Shown here in pieces: positions 33,747 through 42,063 of a stretch of DNA of 64,000 bases; the stretch's first letter is position 1; the number at the start of each line of letters is the position of its first letter. The notes under the pieces were generated by a model. It did no database searches. It was not told the DNA's origin and saw only the letters and a list, made by a program, of their open reading frames with translations. A program made the position numbers and the translations under genes. Location: NCBI GenBank assembly GCA_016926755.1, contig JAFGNZ010000172.1, positions 54,614 through 118,613 of the forward strand, in the 5' to 3' direction. The DNA is from Myxococcaceae bacterium. Lineage in GTDB: Bacteria; Myxococcota; Myxococcia; Myxococcales; Myxococcaceae.

Positions 33747-35189
33747 CTACTCGAAGAGGCGGCTCGCGAGCCGCGCGAGCTGCTGCGCCTTGCCCGTGTA
33801 GGGCGGGAAGAAGAACTGCGCCAGCGCCGCGCGCCCCTGCCGCACCACCGCTCGCGCGTGGCTCAGCTCCCGGAAGCCCACCTCGCCGTGGTAGGCGCCC
33901 AGCCCGCTCTGGCCCACGCCCCCGAAGGGCAGGTTCGGGTTGATGAAGTGGATGATCACGTTGTTCACCACCGTCCCGCCCGCCGACGTCTGCCGCAGCA
34001 GCCGCTCCACCACCTCTTCGTCCTGGCTGAAGATGTACATGGCCAGCGGTTTGCCCCCGGAGCGGATGGTCTCCACCACCGCCTCGAGCTGCTCGAAGCG
34101 CAGCACCGGCAGCAGCGGCCCGAAGATCTCCTCCTCCATCACCGGTGCCTCCGCCGTCACGTCCGCCAGCAGCGTGGGCGCGATGTACCGGCTGGCCTCG
34201 TCCACCACGCCCCCCGCCACCACCCGCCCGCCCGCCTTCACCGTCCGGTCCAGCAGTCCGCACACCCGCTTGAAGGCCCCGGCATCCACGAGCCTGCACA
34301 GATCCGGGCTCGCCCGCCGCGTCTCCTCCGTCTTCCCGTAGAAGCGCTCCAGCGCCTCCTTCGCCGCGGAGAGGAACGCCTCCTCCTTCGAGGCATGGAC
34401 GAAGACGTAGTCCGGCGCGATGCACGTCTGCCCCGCGTTGAGGAACTTCCCCCAGACGACGCGCTCGGCCGCGGCCTTCACGTCCGCCGAGGCGTCGATG
34501 ATGACCGGGGACTTGCCGCCCAGCTCCAGCGTCACCCCCGCCAGGTGCTGCGCCGCCGCCGCCATCACCTTCTGGCCCACGCGCGGCCCGCCCGTGAAGA
34601 AGAAGTGATCGAACGGCAGCCGCAGCAATGCCTCTCCCACGTCCGGGCCGCCCTGCACCACCGTCACCTCGGCGGGATCAAAGGTGTCCTGCACGAGCGA
34701 CGCGAGGAAGGCCGCGGTGTGCGGCGTCTTCTCGCTGGGCTTGAGCATCACGCAGTTGCCCGCCGCCAGCGCCGTGATGAGCGGGGCGATGGCCAGCGCG
34801 AACGGGTAGTTCCACGGCGCCATCACCAGCACCACGCCCTTGGGCTCGTAGCGCACCTCGCTGCGGGTGCCCGCCATCACCAGCGGCGTCTCCGCCTTCC
34901 GGGGCTTCATCCAGGCCTTCAGGTGCTTCGCCGTGTGCACCAGCTCCAGCAGCACCGGCAGCACCTCGGTGCTCTCCGCCTCGGCCTGGGGCTTGCGGAA
35001 GTCCGCGTAGAGGGCCTCCGCCAGCGCCTCGCGGCGGGCGAGGAGGTTCGCCTTCAGCCGCTCCAGCCGCGCGAGCCGCTCCTTGGCGGTCGTCTGGGCC
35101 AGCTCCCACCGGCGCGCCCGGAGACGATCGAAGGCTTCCAGCAGTGGACGGTGCATCTCCGAGACTTCTTCCGTCCTGACGAGGCGCAT
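33747..35189 (-). CDS. Class-3-type aldehyde dehydrogenase
   Basis: 480 aa, ATG at 35189 with AAGGAAAGG upstream. It has the class-3/fatty-aldehyde ALDH pattern: PWNYPFALAIAPLITALAAGN, KPSEKTPHTAAF, FFTGGPRVGQKVM, catalytic base LELGGKSPVI, and the nucleophile Cys in NAGQTCIAPDYVFVH. The C-terminus ends in PPYTGKAQQLARLASRLFE without the membrane helix of the eukaryotic enzymes. Last gene of the TetR-SDR-ALDH-ALDH run and a paralogue of the next gene upstream. Likely substrates are medium- or long-chain or aromatic aldehydes. Nucleotide identity to its neighbour is very high around the catalytic block. Confidence 0.88.
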   Translation of the reverse strand: MRLVRTEEVSEMHRPLLEAFDRLRARRWELAQTTAKERLARLERLKANLLARREALAEALYADFRKPQAEAESTEVLPVLLELVHTAKHLKAWMKPRKAETPLVMAGTRSEVRYEPKGVVLVMAPWNYPFALAIAPLITALAAGNCVMLKPSEKTPHTAAFLASLVQDTFDPAEVTVVQGGPDVGEALLRLPFDHFFFTGGPRVGQKVMAAAAQHLAGVTLELGGKSPVIIDASADVKAAAERVVWGKFLNAGQTCIAPDYVFVHASKEEAFLSAAKEALERFYGKTEETRRASPDLCRLVDAGAFKRVCGLLDRTVKAGGRVVAGGVVDEASRYIAPTLLADVTAEAPVMEEEIFGPLLPVLRFEQLEAVVETIRSGGKPLAMYIFSQDEEVVERLLRQTSAGGTVVNNVIIHFINPNLPFGGVGQSGLGAYHGEVGFRELSHARAVVRQGRAALAQFFFPPYTGKAQQLARLASRLFE

Positions 35190-35255
35190 GGCGGGCCTTT
35201 CCTTTTTGGGAGCCCCCAACGCCCGGAGGGCTCCCCGTCTTCCCGTGAGCGCCTG

Positions 35256-36788
35256 CTACTCAAGCCAACGAGTCAGCCGGGCGGCAAGCCCCTTCAGTCC
35301 TTTTCCGTCATACGGCGGGAAGAACACGTGGGCAGGCGAGGGCAGCTGCTGCACCACCACCGCGCGCTCATGGCTGAACGTCTTGAAGCCATAGGGGCCG
35401 TGATAGTGGCCCAGCCCACTCATTCCCACCCCGCCGAAGGGCAGGTTCGGGTTGGCGATGTGCAGCAGCACGTGGTTCACCACCGCCCCGCCAGAGGTGG
35501 TGCTCTGGAAGACGTCCTCCACCATCCGCGGGTCCTCGCTGAAGACGTACAGGGCCAGCGGCTTGCCTCCCGCGTTGATGTGGGCGTACACCTCCTGGAG
35601 CCGCTCGAACGTCATCACCGGCAGCACCGGCCCGAAGATCTCCCCCTCCATGACGGCCATGTCCGGCCGCACGCCCGAGAGGAGGGTGGGCGCCAGGTAT
35701 CGTGTCGCTGGATCAGCCTGCCCACCCACCTCCACCCTGGCCCCCGCGCTCACCGAGCGATCGACCAGATCGCGGACTCGCCGGAAGGCCCCGTCGTCCA
35801 CCAGCCGTGCGAAGGAGGGGCACTCCCGCCGTGCCGCCTCCGTCTCGCCATAGAAGGACGCCAGCGTCTTCTTGGCGTGGTCCAGGAACTCCCGCTCCCG
35901 CGACGCGTGGACGAAGACGTAGTCCGGCGCGATGCACGTCTGCCCCGCGTTGATGAACTTGCCCCACATGACGCGCTCGGCCGCGGCCCTCACGTCCGCC
36001 GAGGCGTCGATGATGACCGGGGACTTGCCGCCCAGCTCCAGCGTCACCCCCGCCAGGTGCCGCGCCGCCGCCGCCATCACCTTCTGGCCGATGCGCGGGC
36101 TGCCCGTGAAGAAGAAGTGATCGAACGGCAGCTCCAGCAGCGCGTCTCCCAGCGCCGCGCCGCCGCGCAGCAGCGCCACCTCTCGCTCGTCGAAGACGTC
36201 GCGCACCAGCGCCTCCAGGAGGGCCGCGGTGTGCGGCGTCTTCTCGCTGGGCTTGAGCACCACGCAGTTGCCCGCCGCCAGCGCCGCGATCAGCGGGTTG
36301 ATCATCAGCGCGAACGGGTAGTTCCACGGCGCCACCACCAGCACCACGCCCTTGGGCTCGTAGCGCACCACGCTCTTCGTCCCCGCCATCAGCAGCGGCG
36401 TGCCCACCCGGGTGGGCTTCATCCAGGACTTCAGGTGCTTCATCGTGTGGTTGAGCTCCTCCATCACGGCGCGCACCTCCGTCAGCTCCACCTCCGCCTG
36501 GGGCTTGCGGAAGTCCGCGTGGAGCGCCGCCGCCACCGCCTCGCGCCGCGCGAGGATGGCCGCCTTCAGCTTCTTCAGCCGGGCGATGCGCTCGGCCGCC
36601 GAGGTGCGCGCCATCGTCCAGCGCTGCGCGCGCTGCGCCTCGAACACCGCGCGCACCCGCGTCAGGTCCACGAAGTCCTCGGGCACGGGGGCCACGCTCG
36701 GCGAGGCGGGGGCACTCCCGGGCTGCTCGGGCACGGTGCCCTCGGGCCGGGGCTCGGCGGGGTGTGTGGTCTTCACGTTCTCAAGCAT
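35256..36788 (-). CDS. Class-3-type aldehyde dehydrogenase, paralogue
   Basis: 510 aa. The N-terminal ~45 residues are Pro/Glu-rich and not part of the fold; the catalytic domain then matches its neighbour: PWNYPFALMINPLIAALAAGN, FFTGSPRIGQKVM, LELGGKSPVI and Cys in NAGQTCIAPDYVFVH. It ends in PPYDGKGLKGLAARLTRWLE. The ATG (36788) overlaps the SDR stop by 8 bp, showing an operon. Two co-transcribed ALDH paralogues after a short-chain dehydrogenase suggest stepwise oxidation of an alcohol or aldehyde under TetR control, perhaps lipid- or aromatic-derived. That pathway is inferred. Confidence 0.88.
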   Translation of the reverse strand: MLENVKTTHPAEPRPEGTVPEQPGSAPASPSVAPVPEDFVDLTRVRAVFEAQRAQRWTMARTSAAERIARLKKLKAAILARREAVAAALHADFRKPQAEVELTEVRAVMEELNHTMKHLKSWMKPTRVGTPLLMAGTKSVVRYEPKGVVLVVAPWNYPFALMINPLIAALAAGNCVVLKPSEKTPHTAALLEALVRDVFDEREVALLRGGAALGDALLELPFDHFFFTGSPRIGQKVMAAAARHLAGVTLELGGKSPVIIDASADVRAAAERVMWGKFINAGQTCIAPDYVFVHASREREFLDHAKKTLASFYGETEAARRECPSFARLVDDGAFRRVRDLVDRSVSAGARVEVGGQADPATRYLAPTLLSGVRPDMAVMEGEIFGPVLPVMTFERLQEVYAHINAGGKPLALYVFSEDPRMVEDVFQSTTSGGAVVNHVLLHIANPNLPFGGVGMSGLGHYHGPYGFKTFSHERAVVVQQLPSPAHVFFPPYDGKGLKGLAARLTRWLE

Positions 36789-37581
36789 GGGCGCGCTCCT
36801 GGACCTTGCGGACGATATGGGTGATAGCGCTGCGCGGCAGGAAGCGCACGCTCTGCGCCATCATCTTGTTCATGAACCCCGGGATGACGACCGCTTGTCC
36901 CCGGTGCAGCGCCTCGTAGCCTGCGCGCGCTACCGTGAGCGAGTCCATCATCTCCTTGCCCTTCACCAGCTTGGACTCCTCCATCTTCGCCTGCTGCTGG
37001 AAGCCCGTCTTCGTCGGCCCCGGGCAGAGGCACGTGACGGTGACGCCGGTGTCCAGCGTCTCGTTGGACAGCGCCTCGGAGAAGGAGAGCACGTAGGCCT
37101 TGGTGGCGTAGTACACCGCCATCAGCGGCCCGGGCTGGAAGGCCGCCGTGGAGGCCACGTTGAGGATGCGGCCGCTCTTGCGCGCCAGCATCCCCGGCAG
37201 CACCGCCTTCGTCAGCGCCGTGAGCGCCGAGATGTTCACCTGGATCATCTTCAGCTCCGCGTCCAGGTCCGTCTCCGCGAACGCGCCATAGCCGCCATAG
37301 CCCGCGTTGTTCACGAGCACGTCCACCTGCGCGCCCTCCGCCTTCAGCCGCTCCATCAGCCGGCCCGGGGCCGCCGGATCCGCCAGATCCTCCGCCACCA
37401 CCAGCGCGCGCACGCCGTGCTTGGAGGACAGCTCCTGGGCCAGCTCCCTCAGCTTGGGCTCGGTGCGCGCCACCAGCACCACGTCGTGGCCGCTCTCGGC
37501 GAACAGCCGGGCGAAGTCCAGGCCGATGCCGCTAGAGGCGCCGGTGATCAGGGCCGTCTTCTTCTGTGTCTGCGTCGTCAT
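36781..37581 (-). CDS. Short-chain dehydrogenase/reductase (SDR), DltE-like
   Basis: 266 aa classical SDR. It has the NAD(P) site TGASSGIG near the N-terminus, NNAGYGGYG, the Ser of LNVASTAAF and the catalytic YYATKAY (Y-x-x-x-K). The C-terminal tail (KMMAQSVRFLPRSAITHIVRKVQ) is helical, basic and membrane-peripheral in look. It sits 31 bp after the TetR gene and overlaps the first ALDH by 8 bp. It would interconvert a hydroxyl and a carbonyl ahead of the ALDH step, or act on a lipid head. Substrate unknown. Confidence 0.88.
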   Translation of the reverse strand: MTTQTQKKTALITGASSGIGLDFARLFAESGHDVVLVARTEPKLRELAQELSSKHGVRALVVAEDLADPAAPGRLMERLKAEGAQVDVLVNNAGYGGYGAFAETDLDAELKMIQVNISALTALTKAVLPGMLARKSGRILNVASTAAFQPGPLMAVYYATKAYVLSFSEALSNETLDTGVTVTCLCPGPTKTGFQQQAKMEESKLVKGKEMMDSLTVARAGYEALHRGQAVVIPGFMNKMMAQSVRFLPRSAITHIVRKVQERAHA

Positions 37582-37612
37582 GAGTGTCTCCTGTGAGTGA
37601 AGGGTGGGGAGG

Positions 37613-38293
37613 TCAGCGGGCCTCGAGCCCGCGCAAGAGGGTGGTCAGCGCCTCGGTCAGCTCGCGCGTGAAGTCCACGCGCAGCGGCGCCATGTGGGGC
37701 AGCTCCAGCACCTCGCGCGTCACCGGCGCCACGTCCGCCATCTGCCGCAGCCCCGTCACCAGCGCGTGCAGGTGCAGCAGGAACCGTCCCCCTTCGCCCG
37801 GCCCGAGGAACGCCAGCCGCTCCTCCAGCAGCGCCCCCGTGCGCCCCAGGGCCTCCAGCAGCCGCTCCTTGAAGCCCCGCGCCTGCGCCGGGGTCACGTT
37901 CTGCTCCAGCACCGTCTGCAGCAGCGCCAGCAGCCGGGTCAGCGGCTCCTGCCCCTCCAGCGACTCGGCCACCGTGCGCGCCACCCGCTCCCCCGTCCAC
38001 CGGCCCGCACCGCTGCTCAGCAGCCCCTCCAGCTTCTCGAACCAGGCGAAGAGCAGCGCCTCCAGCAGCGCCAGGAAGAGCGCCTCCTTCGTCGGGAAGT
38101 AGAGGAACACCGTCCCCTTCGCCAGCCGCGACCGCTCCGCCACGTCCGCCATCTTCACCTCCGCGTAGGAGGTGGCGGTGTAGAGCCCCAGCGCCTCTTG
38201 AAGGATGAGCCGCCGCCGCGCCTCCTTGTCCTCGTCCCTGCGCGCTCTCAAGGGCAGCGCCCGCTTCGCCTTCGCCGTTCCGTTGCTGACCAT
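37613..38293 (-). CDS. TetR/AcrR-family transcriptional regulator
   Basis: 226 aa. The N-terminal HTH (~25-72) reads RRLILQEALGLYTATSYAEVKMADVAERSRLAKGTVFLYF in outline, with the KGTVFLYFPTKEAL signature. The C-terminal ~150 residues are the helical ligand-binding and dimer domain. It is the first gene of the operon with the SDR and two ALDHs. Two palindromes of the same design overlap its promoter, one on the -35 side and one across the start codon, implying autorepression released by an aldehyde- or lipid-like ligand. The -10 lies only 6 bases before the ATG, so the message appears leaderless. Confidence 0.88.
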   Translation of the reverse strand: MVSNGTAKAKRALPLRARRDEDKEARRRLILQEALGLYTATSYAEVKMADVAERSRLAKGTVFLYFPTKEALFLALLEALLFAWFEKLEGLLSSGAGRWTGERVARTVAESLEGQEPLTRLLALLQTVLEQNVTPAQARGFKERLLEALGRTGALLEERLAFLGPGEGGRFLLHLHALVTGLRQMADVAPVTREVLELPHMAPLRVDFTRELTEALTTLLRGLEAR

Positions 38294-38302
38294 GAGTCAT
38301 TA
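38286..38302. promoter_or_regulatory. Operator O2, imperfect palindrome over the start codon
   Basis: Read on the minus strand it is AATGACT, three bases, GGTCAGC: the same half-sites as O1 with three changed positions. It covers the end of the -10 and the ATG. Centres of O1 and O2 are 41 bp apart, about four helical turns, which would place both dimers on one DNA face. Confidence 0.5.
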
Positions 38303-38328
38303 ATAAGGACCACGGAGGTGTCTGTCAA
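38300..38328 (-). promoter_or_regulatory. Near-consensus housekeeping promoter of the TetR operon
   Basis: Minus strand: -35 TTGACA (complement of 38323-38328), 17-bp spacer, -10 TATTAA (complement of 38300-38305). Expected start near 38293, which is the A of the ATG, so the transcript would be leaderless. A perfect -35 and ideal spacing are unusual in this GC-rich genome. Confidence 0.8.
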
Positions 38329-38343
38329 TGACCCTCGGTCATT
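38327..38343. promoter_or_regulatory. Operator O1, perfect 7-3-7 palindrome
   Basis: AATGACC, three bases, GGTCATT. It overlaps the outer edge of the -35 box (TTGACA shares its last bases). Probable binding site for the TetR regulator encoded downstream. Confidence 0.65.
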
Positions 38344-38399
38344 TTCGCGCCCGGGCGGTGAACTCGCGGCGAGGGGTGGGTGTGCGATAGTGTGGGTGG

Positions 38400-39008
38400 A
38401 TGATGCGGACCCTTCAGGCGGAGCTGCTCCAGGGCCGCGCGCTCTACCGCGAGGTGGTGCTGGGCAAGCTGGCGCACGCGCGCGAGTCGGTGTGGATCGC
38501 CACCGCGAACGTGAAGGCGATGTTCGTGGAGCAGGGCGGCCGGTTCGCGCCGGTGCTGGAGCTGTTCGACACGCTGGCGGCGCGCGGGGTGGCGCTGCGG
38601 CTGCTGCACGCCGAGCTGCCGAGCCGGCCCTTCCGGGAGTCCTTCGACGCGCACGCCCGGCTGGTGCGCGGCGGGCTGGAGCTCAAGGTGTGCCCGCGCG
38701 TGCACTTCAAGGCGGTGGTGGTGGACGGGGCCTGGGCGTACCTGGGCAGCGCCAACCTCACCGGCGCGGGCCTGGGCGCCAAGGGCGAGGACACGCGCAA
38801 CTTCGAGCTGGGCTTCGGCACCGAGGACTTCGACGTCATCGACCGGGTGACGGCGCTCTACGAGGCGGTGTGGAGCGGCGCGGAGTGCCGGGGGTGCCGG
38901 CTGCGGCAGGTCTGCCCGGATCCGATCCTGCCCGCGAAGGACGTGGGGCCCACGAAGCAACGGGCGCAAGCGGTCCGCCTGGGCCACTCGCGGCGGCTCC
39001 GGCGCTGA
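38400..39008 (+). CDS. Phospholipase D-like single-HKD protein
   Basis: 202 aa with one PLD-type motif: HFKAVVVDGAWAYLGSANLTGAG (H-x-K, then D and SAN) near residue 103. Many bacterial single-HKD proteins dimerise to form one active site, as in the Nuc endonuclease; others are phosphatases or phospholipases. No signal peptide is seen. After the fold a CRGCRLRQVC cluster (C-x2-C-x5-C) near residue 162 suggests metal binding or a DNA-contact tail, followed by a basic C-terminus. A nuclease role is favoured over lipase for that reason, but this is inference. It is divergent from the TetR operon and could share its operator region. Confidence 0.78.
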   Translation: MMRTLQAELLQGRALYREVVLGKLAHARESVWIATANVKAMFVEQGGRFAPVLELFDTLAARGVALRLLHAELPSRPFRESFDAHARLVRGGLELKVCPRVHFKAVVVDGAWAYLGSANLTGAGLGAKGEDTRNFELGFGTEDFDVIDRVTALYEAVWSGAECRGCRLRQVCPDPILPAKDVGPTKQRAQAVRLGHSRRLRR

Positions 39009-39023
39009 GCACGGCCCGGCGCC

Positions 39024-39920
39024 CTACTCCTTCGCGTCCGCGTTCGAGCTCGCGGGCGCCTGCGGCGAGGACACCCGGCGGTGCTGATCCCTCCAGGTGC
39101 TGGGCGACTCGCCCACCAGCTTGCGGAACAGGCTGCTGAAGTGCTGCAGCGAGGCGCAGCCCACCTCCACCGCCACCGCCGTCAGCTTCATGTCCGTCTC
39201 CAGCAGGAGCTGCTGGGCCGTGCGCACCTGCACCGCGTTCAGCTCCGCCTGGAAGGAGGTGCCCGCCTCCTTGAGGCGCCGCTGGAGCGTGCGCTCGGAC
39301 ATGCCCATCTCCCGGGCCGTGTCCGAGAGGCTCGCGTCCACCAGCCTCAGGCGCAGCACCTGGTGCAGCAGCTGCAGCAGCGGCGACTGCCCGGTGGCCT
39401 CGGAGACCAGGGCGTTGAGCTCCGCCAGCAGCTGCGCCGCGCGCACCTCCGGCAGGCCCAGCCACGCCATCGCCTGCAGCGAGTCCGTGAACACTTCATT
39501 GGGGTAGGAGGGGCGCAGCAGGCGGTAGAACCCGCCCACCACCGCGCCGATGATGCCCTCCGGCCGCACCAGCGCCTGCCGCTTCACCGAGACGGCGAAG
39601 TCCCGCTCCCGCGACTGCATGTAGTTCACGAAGAGGCCAAAGGCCGAGGGGTCCGGGGACTCCAGCCGGCGCAGGTCCACCAGCGAGGCATGGGGCGCGT
39701 TCGGCGTCCGCTCCACGTCCAGCACCTCCACGAGGCGCCGGATGAACGGCTCGTCCGCGCGCTGCCACACGATGAACCCGCACAGCTCCGCCGTGGCGTA
39801 CCAGTGCAGGAAACCTTCCCTGATCAGGTAACGGCCGATGGGGTCCCGGAGGTAATCGTCGACGCCGTCTGCCGGTCGCACGGCTCCGCAGAATAGCTCC
39901 GGATCACCCGCACTACCCAA
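39024..39920 (-). CDS. AraC-family transcriptional regulator
   Basis: Up to 298 aa. The N-terminal half is the AraC arabinose-binding-like/DUF2025-type sensor region (DYLRDPIGRYLI, FIVWQRADE). The C-terminal ~100 residues hold two HTH units (DTAREMGMSERTLQRRLKEAG, AVEVGCASLQHFSSLFRKLVGESPSTWR). The frame opens at 39920, overlapping the end of the desaturase gene by ~97 bp; a GTG at 39881 would reduce this to ~58 bp. Either way the two same-strand genes overlap and should be co-transcribed. The regulator probably controls this lipid-modification pair. Confidence 0.83.
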   Translation of the reverse strand: MGSAGDPELFCGAVRPADGVDDYLRDPIGRYLIREGFLHWYATAELCGFIVWQRADEPFIRRLVEVLDVERTPNAPHASLVDLRRLESPDPSAFGLFVNYMQSRERDFAVSVKRQALVRPEGIIGAVVGGFYRLLRPSYPNEVFTDSLQAMAWLGLPEVRAAQLLAELNALVSEATGQSPLLQLLHQVLRLRLVDASLSDTAREMGMSERTLQRRLKEAGTSFQAELNAVQVRTAQQLLLETDMKLTAVAVEVGCASLQHFSSLFRKLVGESPSTWRDQHRRVSSPQAPASSNADAKE

Positions 39921-40723
39921 AAGGGATTGATCGGGGCCTGCGAGGTTTGCAGTGTTGGACGAACGCGGGCCGAGGCCGCCAGCTCCCGGGTGGCCGCCGG
40001 CAGCTCCTGCCAGGGGACTTGGGGCCAGTAGTGGTGGGCCTGATGGAAGCCGGCGTTGAAGAAGAAGAAGTTATAGAGCCTGGAGGTGGAGGTGACGCCC
40101 AGCGAGTCCTTGCGGCTGGGGTCCGACCCGAAGTGGGCGGCCAGGTTGAGCCAGTAGATGCTGACGTGCCCCACCATCACCATGCCCCAGAACCCCAGCC
40201 CCATGAGCGGCTCCCAGAAGAGGAGCCCCAGCAGGGTGCCGTCCACCAGGACGAAGTCCATCACCAGCTCCAGGCGCTGGGCGCGCGTCTTCGTCGCCCG
40301 CCACACGTTGGCCACCAGCTCCCACGGCCAGAACCACGCCCGCAGCGTCAGGCGCGCCAGGTAGTGCGGCACGCTCTCGCCCGGCAGGCGCTGCCCCCAG
40401 TCGCCCGGCCCGTCGTTGTACTTGTGATGGTTGAAGTGGAACAGGTAGTAGCCCCGGTACGGGAAGCCACATGCCAGCCCCAGCGTCCGGGACACCACCC
40501 ACCGCGGCCACGAGGGCTTCACGATGGGCACGTGCATGTGGTTGTGCAGCACCGCGTAGTTCCAGAACAGCACCGCCCAGCCCGCCACCAGCATCCCCCC
40601 GCGGCCCGCCCACGAGAGGTGGCTCCAGCTCACCACGAGGGCGGGGAACCAGCCCCACCACAACGCGTGCACCGCGAGGCTGGGCAGATCGATGGCCGGG
40701 GACTTCGTCTGGGGGGGGCGCAT
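39824..40723 (-). CDS. Membrane fatty acid desaturase/hydroxylase family protein
   Basis: 299 aa with four transmembrane helices. The three His clusters of the di-iron membrane desaturases are present: HNHMH, HFNHHKYND (HxxHH) and HQAHHYWP (HxxHH). The length matches the small bacterial members that act on acyl-lipids or carotenoids. The C-terminal ~40 residues are soluble and Ser/Thr-rich. It runs into the AraC regulator, an arrangement expected for a regulated membrane-fluidity enzyme. Substrate position is not readable from sequence. Confidence 0.88.
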   Translation of the reverse strand: MRPPQTKSPAIDLPSLAVHALWWGWFPALVVSWSHLSWAGRGGMLVAGWAVLFWNYAVLHNHMHVPIVKPSWPRWVVSRTLGLACGFPYRGYYLFHFNHHKYNDGPGDWGQRLPGESVPHYLARLTLRAWFWPWELVANVWRATKTRAQRLELVMDFVLVDGTLLGLLFWEPLMGLGFWGMVMVGHVSIYWLNLAAHFGSDPSRKDSLGVTSTSRLYNFFFFNAGFHQAHHYWPQVPWQELPAATRELAASARVRPTLQTSQAPINPFWVVRVIRSYSAEPCDRQTASTITSGTPSAVT

Positions 40724-40871
40724 GGGGGCGCGATGTAAGCCCCCGCCGCCCCAGGTCGCTTCTCTCCTCGCGCCAAGCAGTTGCGAAAAGGCGAAAGCCT
40801 CGGCGCGCGGGAAGTGGCGTCTTTGCGAGCCCCACCGCTGGCGCCGGCCTGTGCCGCCGGCGCCTGCTGCT

Positions 40872-41351
40872 TCAGCGGTGGATGGCTCCAGCCACCTGGC
40901 TGATGAGCCGGAGCTGCGCGGGCTCGAGGCGCCGCAGCGCGCGCAGCACGCGACGCACCTCGGGGCGCTCGCCGTACTCGGGCGGATCCTCGGCCACCGC
41001 CATCGGCTTCTCAGCCGAGGCGACGCCGAGCAGCACGTCCGAGGAGCAGTTGAGCACCAGGCACAACCGCCGCAGCGTCTTCACGCTCGGCAACATGTGG
41101 CCTCGCTCGAGCCGTCCGTACACTTCCGTGGCGATGCCGACGCGTTCCGCGACGTCGGCTTGGGTGAGATCCAGGCGTTGCCGTGCTGCTCGCACGGACG
41201 CTCCAATGATGGTTGCCAGTCGCTGTTCCATGGCTTCCGACACCTGCGAAGAAGGGCGTTGACCCCCGCTTTCGCGACACGCGTCGTCGAGGGAGTCGTC
41301 GCTCGCTGTGAGCGACGGCGTGGGAGGGACATTACGGAGGGCGTCTGACAT
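40872..41351 (-). CDS. XRE-family transcriptional regulator
   Basis: 159 aa from the ATG at 41351; the longer frame upstream has no ribosome site. The N-terminal ~45 residues are Ser/Pro-rich. The HTH_3 domain (~50-110) is IIGASVRAARQRLDLTQADVAER, VYGRLERGHMLPSVKTLRRLC, in the order expected of a Cro/CI fold. The C-terminal part (~115-159) is helical and may mediate dimers. It is divergent from pomY, with the repeat array and the CGTCACGGTGACG palindrome between them, so it is the natural candidate to bind there. Confidence 0.85.
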   Translation of the reverse strand: MSDALRNVPPTPSLTASDDSLDDACRESGGQRPSSQVSEAMEQRLATIIGASVRAARQRLDLTQADVAERVGIATEVYGRLERGHMLPSVKTLRRLCLVLNCSSDVLLGVASAEKPMAVAEDPPEYGERPEVRRVLRALRRLEPAQLRLISQVAGAIHR

Positions 41352-41414
41352 CTCTGGGTCCGAGTAGGTGCCCCAGGAGGACCTTCCGCACTCACCACTC
41401 GCGCACACCCGTGC

Positions 41415-41427
41415 CGTCACGGTGACG
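41415..41427. promoter_or_regulatory. Perfect 13-bp palindrome, operator-like
   Basis: CGTCAC, G, GTGACG. Lies 64 bp upstream of the XRE gene. A second hairpin, GCACAGG (41432-41438) with CCTGTGC (41445-41451), follows it. Candidate autoregulatory site. Confidence 0.4.
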
Positions 41428-41467
41428 CACCGCACAGGCACCAACCTGTGCCGTGGTGAACAGGCGT

Positions 41468-41622
41468 CGAGGCCGATTTCTCGGCTCCTGATCAGCCTGC
41501 GTGAAGATCAACCCGTTGCGTTGGAAACGTGTTCCGAGGCCGGTTTCTCGGCCCGGATCAACTCTGCGGTGGATCAACGCATTCCATCATGGATCCCTTC
41601 CGAGGCCGATTTTCCGGCCCCA
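41468..41622. repeat. Tandem array, ~66-bp period, upstream of pomY
   Basis: Three units start at 41468, 41535 and 41601 with CGAGGCCGATTTCTCGGC (or near variants with GGCCGGTTTCTCGG, GGCCGATTTTCCGG). Between them a second element GATCAAC...TGCG recurs. A fourth, isolated unit (GAGGCCGAAAAATCGGCTCC) lies at 41861-41880. Each core is a near-palindrome, GGCCGA-TTTC-TCGGCC. It sits in a 710-bp gene-free region between the XRE gene and pomY. Confidence 0.65.
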
Positions 41623-42063
41623 GAGCGATTTCTCAGAGCAAAGCTGAGGGCGAGATTGGAAATGATCAACCCTGCCCAGTAGGACGGCCAGCCAGCATGG
41701 CGAGCGCCTCGGAATGCGCGCGCCACCCGCTCCACCACGGTGGGTGCTCAGGCTCGCCGAAGGGCTCCGGCGAAGTCTCCTGGAAGCGGAGCTGGCGGAG
41801 GGACCGGGGGGGCGGGGGACCGGATACTGGCCCGCGCTCACACGGCTCCCGTTCGCGCCGGAGGCCGAAAAATCGGCTCCAGCGGCGTTGTCAATGGTCT
41901 TGAGGCCCGATCAGGGAAAAGCCCCAACTATTTCGGGGGTTTACCTGTCATGCGGGTCTGACATAAGGTCTCCGCCGCGATGCCCGGTGTGGTCAGGTGT
42001 CCGCGGGAGGACAGCTCCACCCGGGGCCTCCCAGCGCTTTGACGGTGGAGGGCTATTCAGGTC
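41623..42063. other. pomY upstream region
   Basis: Continuation of the 710-bp gene-free region. It holds the fourth repeat unit at 41861-41880 and a weak hairpin near 41917-41942. The pomY promoter must lie here or in the array, but no pair of boxes could be supported. Confidence 0.4.

Noticed and set aside
33858..36824. 988-codon plus-strand ORF across both ALDH genes
   Set aside because: Shadow frame, His/Arg-rich, internally repeated only because the two ALDH genes are paralogues.
41468..41622. Repeat array as a CRISPR
   Set aside because: Only three imperfect units, with spacers that are themselves similar to each other, and no cas genes.
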